DNA of 64,000 nucleotides from Halospina denitrificans (GTDB taxonomy: Bacteria > Pseudomonadota > Gammaproteobacteria > Pseudomonadales > Oleiphilaceae): NCBI RefSeq assembly GCF_004364635.1, contig NZ_SOAX01000007.1, positions 62,001 to 126,000 on the forward strand, given 5' to 3'. Of the stretch, positions 1-6,850 are shown piece after piece. A program made the translations under genes and the position numbers. Each line of letters begins with the position of its first letter. The stretch's first letter is position 1. Under the pieces are notes generated by a model. That model was given only the letters and a program-made list of their open reading frames with translations, ran no database searches and was not told where the DNA came from.

Positions 1-937
1 AGGCGTGGTTGATGGCCTCGTAGTAGGCGTGGGTGCTGATGCCGATGGAGGCCCAGCCGAGGTTGAACTTGCCGATGTTGACGGTATTGAGTGCCATGTC
101 CCAGGCGTCCTGCCCTTCGGCCAGGATGTCCTCCCGGCGGACGGGGTAATCGTTGAGCCGGAATTCGGCCACGTAGTTCTGGGAGCTGACCACGTTCTGG
201 ATCAGTTCGTAATTCTTGTGCTGGGACTCGACGACGAAAAACACGTATTCGTTGGTGTCTTCGCGCCGACCAAAGACGGACACCAGTGCCGCCTGGTTGC
301 CGTTGCCGATGTAGTACTTGCCGCCGTTGGCGCGGAAGCTGCCGTCCTTCTGGGGCGTGAGGACCATATCGGTTGAGTAGATGTCGGCCCCGTGCTCTTT
401 CTCAGACAGGCCGAAGGCGAAGATACCGCCTTCCTTGAGCAGCTTCGCGGCGCGCTTTTTCACGGCTTCATTGTCGCTGATCCAGATCGGCCCCAGGCCG
501 AGGATGGAAACCTGCCAGGTGTACCAGTAGGCCAGGCCGTAGAAGCCGAGCACTTCGTTCAGCGCGCAGTTGCGGTAGGTATCCCAGCGCGCGTCCTTGG
601 GGCCGTACTCGCTGGGGGTCAGGAAGGTGGCAAAGAGTTTTTCCTTTGCCTGGAAGTCCAGGAAATCCTGGTACCAGGTGCGGTTGTGATCGTCTTCCTT
701 GAGCTGCTGCTTGCCGCGTTTTTCGAAGAAATCGATGGTCTTTTTGATCAGTGAGCGTGAGCGGGCGTCCAGGTCGTCGTAGGTTTCCGTGCGGGGGTTG
801 AGCGGAATCTGTTTCACTTCGCCGTTGCCCGCCTGGGTGGCGGATGATTTCCCGAAGACCTCCCCGAAGCGCACGTTATCGGGCAGCACGTCGCCGACCA
901 GACCCCGGAAATCCTCTGTCAGATCAAAAAGCTTCAT
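1..937 (-). CDS. acyl-CoA dehydrogenase, C-terminus cut by window edge
   Basis: The reverse strand is open from an ATG at 937 to the window edge, giving about 312 residues of a longer protein. It starts MKLFDLTEDFRGLVGDVLPD and is preceded by AGGAGG eight bases upstream, which fixes the start. The region around FAFGLSEKEHGADIYSTDM, followed by a glycine/asparagine-rich KYYIGNGNQAALVSVFGR stretch, matches the middle beta domain of FAD-dependent acyl-CoA dehydrogenases, where the acyl chain and flavin pack. The expected role is the first oxidation of fatty-acid beta-oxidation. The long N-terminal extension suggests one of the large (about 600 residue) dehydrogenases rather than the 380-residue short-chain type. 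The catalytic glutamate and C-terminal helices lie outside the window, so chain-length specificity cannot be judged. Confidence 0.88.
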   Translation of the reverse strand, partial: MKLFDLTEDFRGLVGDVLPDNVRFGEVFGKSSATQAGNGEVKQIPLNPRTETYDDLDARSRSLIKKTIDFFEKRGKQQLKEDDHNRTWYQDFLDFQAKEKLFATFLTPSEYGPKDARWDTYRNCALNEVLGFYGLAYWYTWQVSILGLGPIWISDNEAVKKRAAKLLKEGGIFAFGLSEKEHGADIYSTDMVLTPQKDGSFRANGGKYYIGNGNQAALVSVFGRREDTNEYVFFVVESQHKNYELIQNVVSSQNYVAEFRLNDYPVRREDILAEGQDAWDMALNTVNIGKFNLGWASIGISTHAYYEAINHA

Positions 938-1003
938 CGCGGAATCCCTCCTCTTGTTACCCTGGCCCGCCTTACGGACCAGGGCATGTTGTCACTTCTG
1001 AAG

Positions 1004-1390
1004 TCAGCTGTTTACTTTCTGCGATATGTGGTCAATAACCGCACCATGTTCGTGCTGCGGGCTGAACATCACGATATCCGTGTCCTCTTCGGCCCGGACG
1101 CTGTGCCCGGGCGGCCAGTAGAACAGGTCACCAGTGCGTGATGTTTCCTCGCCACCATCAGCGTACAACGCGGTTATCGCGCCCTCGACCACATAGCCCC
1201 AGTGCGGGCTCTGGCAACGGTCGCCCTCGAGCCCCTGCAACAACTCGGTGATATCGGTGCCGGCCCCGAAGGAAAAGTATTCGGCGCCCATCTTTCCATA
1301 CCCCGTCACATCACCGAAATCGCCCTGCTGGCGGGCGGTGGCTCCGGGTACATCAATTCGAACGGGAACATCCTTTTTTGCGATATGCAT
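1004..1390 (-). CDS. cupin-domain protein
   Basis: 128-residue single-domain protein starting MHIAKKDVPV. The ATG at 1390 is chosen over upstream in-frame starts because GGAGGG lies just before it. The central part (residues 58-98) has the cupin signature: a first motif around SPHWGYVVEG with His63, then a turn and YADGGEE, and a second motif GDLFYWPPGHSV with His96. Cupins fold as small beta barrels that often bind a metal. The substrate cannot be told from sequence. It lies between the acyl-CoA dehydrogenase and the acyltransferase on the same strand, but nothing shows a shared pathway. Confidence 0.8.
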   Translation of the reverse strand: MHIAKKDVPVRIDVPGATARQQGDFGDVTGYGKMGAEYFSFGAGTDITELLQGLEGDRCQSPHWGYVVEGAITALYADGGEETSRTGDLFYWPPGHSVRAEEDTDIVMFSPQHEHGAVIDHISQKVNS

Positions 1391-1491
1391 GATTCTGCCC
1401 TCCGTTTGCTGCACGCCCAGACGGTTGTCTGGGCCGCACATTCCATCATACGCCCCGCTCGACACCGGTAACAGACTACCAAACGTCTTCT

Positions 1492-2391
1492 TTAACCCGC
1501 CCCGGATTTCAGCTCATCCAACAGCCGATCCTTGCGCTCCCAGAGCCCTTCCTGCCACTCCTTGACCCGCTGGCGATGCGTTTCGTCCTCGCTGTAGCTA
1601 CCGCCCAAAAGATGCTCCGGAATGGGCACCTGCTCGACGCGGATGACGATGTGGGTGACCCGCCCGCACATGAACTCCCAGAGCCCGGGCCGGCCGTTGG
1701 GGTAGGCAATGGTGATGTCGAGCATGGTGGAGAGGGTGTCTCCCATGGCTTCCAGGACAAAGGCGGTGCCGCCGGCTTTGGGGCGCAGCAGATGCTTGTA
1801 GGGGGATTTCTGGCTGGCGTGCTTCGCCGGGGTGAAACGGGTGCCTTCCGGGAAGTTCATCACGCTGACCGGGGTGTACTTGAATTTCTCGCAGGCGCGC
1901 TGGGTAGCCTTCATGTCTTCGCCGCGTTTCTCGGGGTGTTTCAGCAGATACTCACGGGAATAACGCTTCATGAACGGGAAATCCAGCCCCCACCAGGCCA
2001 GCCCGATCACCGGCACCCATATGAGCTCCTGTTTAAGGAAGAACTTCAGGAACGGAATGCGCCGGTTGAAGATGTGCTGCAGGGCGAAAATATCCACCCA
2101 GCTCTGGTGGTTGCACATCACCAGGTACCACCCCTCCCGGCTGAGCCCCTCCAGCCCGGAAACATCCCATGTGGTGCGGTGGGTCAGCCGCATCCAGCCC
2201 GTGTTGCAGGCCACCCAGCACTGGGAAATCCAGATGATGAGCCGGGTGCAGAACACCCGCCAGGGGCGTATGGGGATGATCAGTTTCAACAACATCGGGA
2301 TATACAGCAGCACGCACCAGAAGACGGTGTTCACGGCGAGCAGCAATGAGTTCAGTACGCCGATGAGGGGTTTGGGCAGGAAATTGAGCAT
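1492..2391 (-). CDS. yihG: YihG-family lysophosphatidic acid acyltransferase
   Basis: About 299 residues, resembling E. coli YihG over its length as I recall that sequence (for example GLEGLS..WYL..CNHQSWVDI, PFMKRYSREYLLKHPE..RG). It carries the PlsC-superfamily catalytic HX4D motif (His95 to Asp100 in NHQSWVD) and the FPEGTR glycerol-phosphate binding motif at 180-185. Two hydrophobic segments (about 8-37 and 45-62) place it in the inner membrane, where it would acylate the sn-2 position of lysophosphatidic acid. The start is uncertain: ATG at 2391 gives MLNFLPKPLI, while an in-frame TTG at 2406 adds five residues. Neither has a clear ribosome binding site. Confidence 0.88.
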   Translation of the reverse strand: MLNFLPKPLIGVLNSLLLAVNTVFWCVLLYIPMLLKLIIPIRPWRVFCTRLIIWISQCWVACNTGWMRLTHRTTWDVSGLEGLSREGWYLVMCNHQSWVDIFALQHIFNRRIPFLKFFLKQELIWVPVIGLAWWGLDFPFMKRYSREYLLKHPEKRGEDMKATQRACEKFKYTPVSVMNFPEGTRFTPAKHASQKSPYKHLLRPKAGGTAFVLEAMGDTLSTMLDITIAYPNGRPGLWEFMCGRVTHIVIRVEQVPIPEHLLGGSYSEDETHRQRVKEWQEGLWERKDRLLDELKSGAG

Positions 2392-2566
2392 AAGATGAAT
2401 CGCCAATCAATTTTTATGGTGCCCATTGTTTGGCAAGGGTGGCTATAGATCAATGGCCATCGAGTAACGCGCGCCAACGGTAATCCCCATTTTCACACGC
2501 CATCGTCGCTAAGATGATATCGTCCCTTCTGATCCGAATAAACACGCACCAACCGGAGTATCCAGA

Positions 2567-2881
2567 TTGAAACACACTGCTCCCATTATCGCCCTTCTAA
2601 CGCTCACAATGGCCGGCTGCCAGACGTCCACCCAACTGTCTTCCTCGGTTGCTGACGGCGATGGGGTGACGTGCGGTGAGATCCAACAGGCGTTCAATGC
2701 CTACGAGCAGGACCGGCAGTCCGCCGAGGCTTACCAGCAGCTGGCTCAGGTTCTCAGCCCAACCGCCGGCTCCCTCGCGTCGAAAGGCATTGGCTCCGCC
2801 AACGAGTACTACGAACAGATCCGGCTCAGCACGAACCTGGCGCTTGCCACGCGCGGCTGCAGTCCGGTGGGACAGCTCTGA
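2567..2881 (+). CDS. small predicted lipoprotein, function unknown
   Basis: 104 residues beginning at a TTG codon preceded by CGGAG with eight-base spacing. The N-terminus MKHTAPIIALLTLTMAGCQT is a lipoprotein signal peptide with lipobox MAGC and Cys18 as the lipidation site. The mature part is short, polar and mostly helical (AFNAYEQDRQSAEAYQQLAQ...), with two further cysteines (about 36 and 98) that could form a disulphide. No family recognised. It is divergent from yihG and convergent with the BPSS1780-type gene, so it is probably monocistronic. Confidence 0.7.
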   Translation: MKHTAPIIALLTLTMAGCQTSTQLSSSVADGDGVTCGEIQQAFNAYEQDRQSAEAYQQLAQVLSPTAGSLASKGIGSANEYYEQIRLSTNLALATRGCSPVGQL

Positions 2882-2971
2882 TATCAATCACGGACCGGGC
2901 CCGAGGCGTTTCAGTCCCCATGCACGGATGCCACTGGCACCATTCAGAAATGGCCTCCTCCACGACTCTTC

Positions 2972-3766
2972 TCACGTCTCGCTGAAAATGTCCCGGAACA
3001 TAACGTAGCTTGTTATCGCAATAACCGGCAGCAACACGAGCCAACCCAGAAGGAGGGGGATCGAGGCAACAATTGCCAGTAGAATAAAGATAATGCTGAG
3101 CCAGAGCATGGGCAGGATATTGCGAAGGGATGCGATCAGGCTGCTCTTGAGTGCCGAACCAATACCGTAGTTACCGAAGAACACCAGCGGCACGGCAAAC
3201 CAGTAAGCCATCATCCAGGGAATCATCAATGCCAGCGCAATCAGGGGTGCCAGCATCAGGCCCATGCCTGCGTTGGCGATCATTCTTTGCTCAAGCGCTG
3301 CCCCACTTTCCATCTCGGCCATGGCCTGCATATCCATCGAGGCGAATACCGGCCCCAGAACCGCGATCACAATACCCAGGGTGACCAGAAGGTTGAGGGC
3401 ACCCAAGCCAATCAGAGCCCCTGTATGCTGGCGGAAACCAACGAAAAGATCGCCGATCTCGACTACTCCCTCCTCGCGCGCCCGGTGTGCCATGTAAAGA
3501 AGACCGGCTCCGAGGACCGGGGCCAATAGCATGCTGATCACTGGCCCGATCAGCGGAATCATCTCAAGGCCTATGTAGATGACCAGGAAGAGCAGCACGG
3601 CGAGTATCCACTGCCCCCATGAGGGTGAAAACAACGGCCAGGCCTGACTGATCCAGCGCCACCCGCTCCCGATGGGCCGGCGACGCGATTCACCGACCTG
3701 CATTGCGTTATGGTCCCCAGCCGCGCCATCCGGGGTTCCCTGCTGACTGGTTGAAATCTCGCTCAT
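2972..3766 (-). CDS. BPSS1780-family integral membrane protein
   Basis: 264 residues with a polar N-terminus (about 1-35) and then roughly five to six hydrophobic segments (for example 52-85, 115-142, 165-200, 215-250). Features such as RPIGSGWRWISQAWPLF near the start, an LGAGLLYMAHRAREEG turn and the terminal SYVMFRDIF resemble the BPSS1780 family of small bacterial membrane proteins, which has no assigned function. The ATG at 3766 has a strong GGGAGGAAA site. A 226-bp divergent region separates it from fic and holds two palindromes close to the fic side. Confidence 0.72.
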   Translation of the reverse strand: MSEISTSQQGTPDGAAGDHNAMQVGESRRRPIGSGWRWISQAWPLFSPSWGQWILAVLLFLVIYIGLEMIPLIGPVISMLLAPVLGAGLLYMAHRAREEGVVEIGDLFVGFRQHTGALIGLGALNLLVTLGIVIAVLGPVFASMDMQAMAEMESGAALEQRMIANAGMGLMLAPLIALALMIPWMMAYWFAVPLVFFGNYGIGSALKSSLIASLRNILPMLWLSIIFILLAIVASIPLLLGWLVLLPVIAITSYVMFRDIFSET

Positions 3767-3904
3767 GGTATTTCCTCCCTGTTAATCAATAATCCCGCAT
3801 CCCGGGAACGAAGTTGGTGCCCCGGACAAGCCGAGTCCTGACACTCCAGGTGAGCGTAGCAAAGATTTCGCGGAGAAGCGGGAGCAGCTCTGGTATTGAA
3901 CCGT

Positions 3905-3965
3905 GAGCCGAAAAAACCTCCTATTCGGCTCGAAAAATGAGCCGTTTAAGTGCCATAATCGGCTC
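3905..3965. promoter_or_regulatory. two identical-geometry palindromes (candidate operators) upstream of fic
   Basis: GAGCCG at 3905-3910 is followed after exactly 15 bases by CGGCTC at 3926-3931. GAGCCG at 3939-3944 is again followed after exactly 15 bases by CGGCTC at 3960-3965. The two 27-bp dyads are 34 bp apart, start to start. A plausible sigma-70 promoter (TCGAAA at 3930-3935, 18 bp, CATAAT at 3954-3959) sits inside the second dyad, 34 bp before the fic ATG. Binding would therefore be expected to repress. The C-terminal winged helix of the Fic protein is the obvious candidate ligand; that part is inference. Confidence 0.6.
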
Positions 3966-3992
3966 ATTGACCCATAAAGCAGCGATTTTCTA

Positions 3993-5165
3993 ATGCCGAC
4001 ACCGGAAAACAGGACCTATCAGTGGATCTGGCAGAGACCGGATTGGCCCGAGTTCGACTGGGCCACCTCCGTTACTGCCCTTACCCGTGACATCCAGAAA
4101 CAGATAGGCCAATTGCTCGGCAAGGCGGATGTGCTGGATGACACCGGCAAGGAGAAAATGCTTGACACCCTTCTGCACAACATCCTTGCTTCCTCCGCTA
4201 TCGAGGGAGAGCGGCTGGACGCTTTGTCGGTGAAATCATCATTGGCCAACCGGCTGGGTGTTATGCACGAGCAGCAGTATCCTACATCAGCGCGCAGCGA
4301 GGGCGTCGCGGATATGATGCTTGATGCCATTGATAATCGGTATGAGGACCTGACACTGGAACGATTACTCCAATGGCACCGCTGGCTCTTCCCGGAACCA
4401 CCACGTATTGGGCACAGTGTCGCTGTCGGGTCTCTGAGGAATGAGGAGATGGAGGTGGTTTCGTGGCGCGGCGCTGACCGCAAGCACATCCATTTCATTG
4501 CCCCGCCCCCGCACAGGCTGGAGAGGGAAGTAAACGCCTTCCTCAACTGGTTCAATGAGTCGCGGGATCAGGACACCATGGACCCACTTGAGCGGGCAGC
4601 GCTGGCCCACCTGTGGTTTGTGACGATCCACCCTTTCGACGACGGCAATGGACGGATCACACGGGCGATCACCGATCTGGCACTGGCGCAGGCTGACGAT
4701 CAAAGCATTCGCCTCTACGCCATGTCCGAGGCGATTCTGGATAACCGCAAGGGCTATTACGACATTCTGGAGAGCACCCAACGGAACGGACTTGATATCT
4801 CTCGCTGGATGACCTGGTTCATGGAGACGCTTTCCGAAGCGCTGGACCAGGCCCAACTCGCCATTAACCGGACCATTCAGAAGGCGAGGTTCTGGCAGCG
4901 ATTTGAAGGTGTGGAGCTGAACGGCAGCCAACAGAAGCTGCTGAACCGTCTATTGGAGGGTGGACCGGACAACTTTGAGGACGGCATCAGCGCCGCGAAA
5001 TACCAGAAACTCGCCAAAGTCAGCAAGGCGACGGCAACCCGCCACCTGAGCGATCTCGCAAAGAAAGGATGCCTGGAAAAATGCCCGGAGGGCGGTCGCA
5101 GTACTCGGTATCATCTGCCGGAATGTTATCGCTCAGACAACCATTCAGCAGGAGGAAAGCGCTAG
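3993..5165 (+). CDS. Fic/DOC family protein, class II, with C-terminal helix-turn-helix
   Basis: 390 residues. The core motif HPFDDGNGRITR starts at His213, the catalytic histidine of Fic enzymes, which usually transfer AMP from ATP to hydroxyl side chains of target proteins. The N-terminal part (about 1-110) resembles the DUF4172 module and contains the inhibitory-helix motif S-S-A-I-E-G (67-72, key Glu71). This makes it a class II, self-inhibited Fic. The C-terminus (about 310-380) has a winged-helix segment (AAKYQKLAKVSKATATRHLSDLAKKG) that could bind DNA. It is followed after 126 bp by an AAA+ ATPase gene on the same strand. Target protein unknown. Two phased palindromes upstream suggest autoregulation. 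Confidence 0.9.
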   Translation: MPTPENRTYQWIWQRPDWPEFDWATSVTALTRDIQKQIGQLLGKADVLDDTGKEKMLDTLLHNILASSAIEGERLDALSVKSSLANRLGVMHEQQYPTSARSEGVADMMLDAIDNRYEDLTLERLLQWHRWLFPEPPRIGHSVAVGSLRNEEMEVVSWRGADRKHIHFIAPPPHRLEREVNAFLNWFNESRDQDTMDPLERAALAHLWFVTIHPFDDGNGRITRAITDLALAQADDQSIRLYAMSEAILDNRKGYYDILESTQRNGLDISRWMTWFMETLSEALDQAQLAINRTIQKARFWQRFEGVELNGSQQKLLNRLLEGGPDNFEDGISAAKYQKLAKVSKATATRHLSDLAKKGCLEKCPEGGRSTRYHLPECYRSDNHSAGGKR

Positions 5166-5291
5166 AAGTTATAGATCGGAAGTGCTGCAGCCCTTTTCAT
5201 GGACCACTCCAACAGCCGCAGTAGTCGCGAGTATCGTCTACTTTAAAAAAGTACAGGCTTTTCAGAAACGATAGAAGAGGAAGAGGCAACC

Positions 5292-6788
5292 ATGTCCGAA
5301 GTCAGGGATATGCGCTTGATGATCGACGCCGGCCAGCCGGTGATCGTCATCGAGTCGCGGGACGAAGCGCGGGTGGTCAAACTCATCGGCGAGCTGGCGC
5401 TCACAAAGCATTCCATGGCCATGCAGTGGACCTGCACGGATGGTCTGAAGCGGTTGGGATTCGGCCTGGAGCCGAAGGAAGATGATGACGAGGATTACTC
5501 CGACCCTGAGGATGCACTCGATTACATCCGGAAGGACACGTCCGGGGGCTGCATCTACGTGCTCTGTGACGTGGCGCCCTACTTTGAGCGCTCCCCGAAA
5601 CTGGAACGCCAGATCAAGGACGTTGCCCTGGCCTATGAACGGCTCGGGCATACGCTGGTGCTGCTGGGCCATTCCATCACCATCCCGGCGTCCATCCAGC
5701 ACCTGTGCGCGAAGCTTGACATGCGCATGCCCACCGACCAGGAACTGCTGACCATCATCCGCGAGGAAGCGCGTCACTGGCAGCGCAACAACGGGGCTGA
5801 AAGGGTCAGAACGGATAGCCGGGCGTTGAACCAGCTGATCCAGAACCTCAAGGGCCTGAGCTTCAGCGAAGCCCGTCGGCTGGCGCGGGGCGCCATCGTT
5901 AACGATGGGGCGATTACTGCGGAGGACGTCCCCGACGTAAGCAAGGCGAAGTTCGAGCTGATGGGCATGGATGCGGTGCTCAGCTACGAATACGACACAG
6001 CCCAGTTCGCCGAGGTGGGCGGGCTCTCGGGACTGAAAACCTGGATCCAGCGGCGCCGGAATGTCTTTCACCAGACAGACGATGAGAAGACCCTGGCGCC
6101 ACCCAAGGGGGTGATGCTGCTCGGGGTTCAGGGCAGCGGCAAGAGCCTCGCGGCGAAGGCGACCGCCGGGCTGCTGGGCTCGCCGCTGCTGCGTTTGGAT
6201 TTTGGGGCACTGTTCAACAAGTACGTGGGCGAGTCGGAAAAGAACATGCGCGAGGCGCTGCAGCTGGCTGAGATGATGGCGCCCTGCGTGCTCTGGATGG
6301 ATGAGATCGAGAAAGGCATGAGTCAGGAGGGACAGGACAACGGCACCTCCAAGCGCCTGCTGGGCACTCTCCTGACCTGGATGGCGGAAAACGATGAGTC
6401 CGTCTTCGTGGTGGCCACCTCGAACGATGTCAGCCAGCTGCCACCGGAACTTCTACGGAAAGGCCGGCTGGATGAGATCTTCTTCGTGGATCTGCCCAGT
6501 TCAAGCGTGCGCGAGGATATCTTCACGATCCACCTCAACAAGCGCGATCTGGACCCCGGCAAGTTCGACCTGCCCAGGCTCGCCGCTACGAGCGAGGGCT
6601 TCTCCGGAGCCGAGATCGAACAGGCCGTGGTGGCCGCTCTATACCACTCCCATGCGGAGAACCGGCCAGTGACCACAGATCTGATCAGCCATGAACTGTC
6701 CAATACACAGCCGCTGTCGGTGGTGAAAGGAGAATCCATCGATGCCCTGCGCGATTGGGCCAGGGACCGGGCTGTCTGGGCGGACTAG
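5292..6788 (+). CDS. Ycf46-like AAA+ ATPase
   Basis: 498 residues. The N-terminal half (1-240) lacks a recognised catalytic motif and contains an acidic stretch EDDDEDYSDPED. The second half is a complete AAA+ module: Walker A GVQGSGKS at 278-285, the YVGESEKNMRE pore-side region, Walker B VLWMDEIEKG near 333-342, sensor 1 ATSND, the arginine finger in LLRKGRLDE, and a C-terminal helical lid with GFSGAEIEQAV. This order matches the Ycf46/Cdc48-like AAA proteins known from cyanobacteria, plastids and many proteobacteria, whose function is poorly defined. The ATG at 5292 follows GAAGAGGAAGAGG. It sits 126 bp behind fic; the short A/T palindrome at 5239-5253 between them may be part of its own promoter. 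Confidence 0.85.
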   Translation: MSEVRDMRLMIDAGQPVIVIESRDEARVVKLIGELALTKHSMAMQWTCTDGLKRLGFGLEPKEDDDEDYSDPEDALDYIRKDTSGGCIYVLCDVAPYFERSPKLERQIKDVALAYERLGHTLVLLGHSITIPASIQHLCAKLDMRMPTDQELLTIIREEARHWQRNNGAERVRTDSRALNQLIQNLKGLSFSEARRLARGAIVNDGAITAEDVPDVSKAKFELMGMDAVLSYEYDTAQFAEVGGLSGLKTWIQRRRNVFHQTDDEKTLAPPKGVMLLGVQGSGKSLAAKATAGLLGSPLLRLDFGALFNKYVGESEKNMREALQLAEMMAPCVLWMDEIEKGMSQEGQDNGTSKRLLGTLLTWMAENDESVFVVATSNDVSQLPPELLRKGRLDEIFFVDLPSSSVREDIFTIHLNKRDLDPGKFDLPRLAATSEGFSGAEIEQAVVAALYHSHAENRPVTTDLISHELSNTQPLSVVKGESIDALRDWARDRAVWAD

Positions 6789-6815
6789 CCTGCTCTGCTA
6801 CCCGAAGTCTCTAGT

Positions 6816-6830
6816 TGAGCGACTCGCTCA
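6816..6830. terminator. short hairpin between AAA+ gene and bphP
   Basis: TGAGCG, three-base loop, CGCTCA lies between two convergent genes. No T-run follows, so it is only a weak terminator candidate. Confidence 0.3.
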
Positions 6831-6850
6831 GGACCCAGGCATGGCTCTAT

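Noticed and set aside
3993-5165. Fic gene as toxin of a toxin-antitoxin pair
   Set aside because: The inhibitory motif is inside the same protein (SSAIEG at 67-72), and no small antitoxin gene lies next to it.
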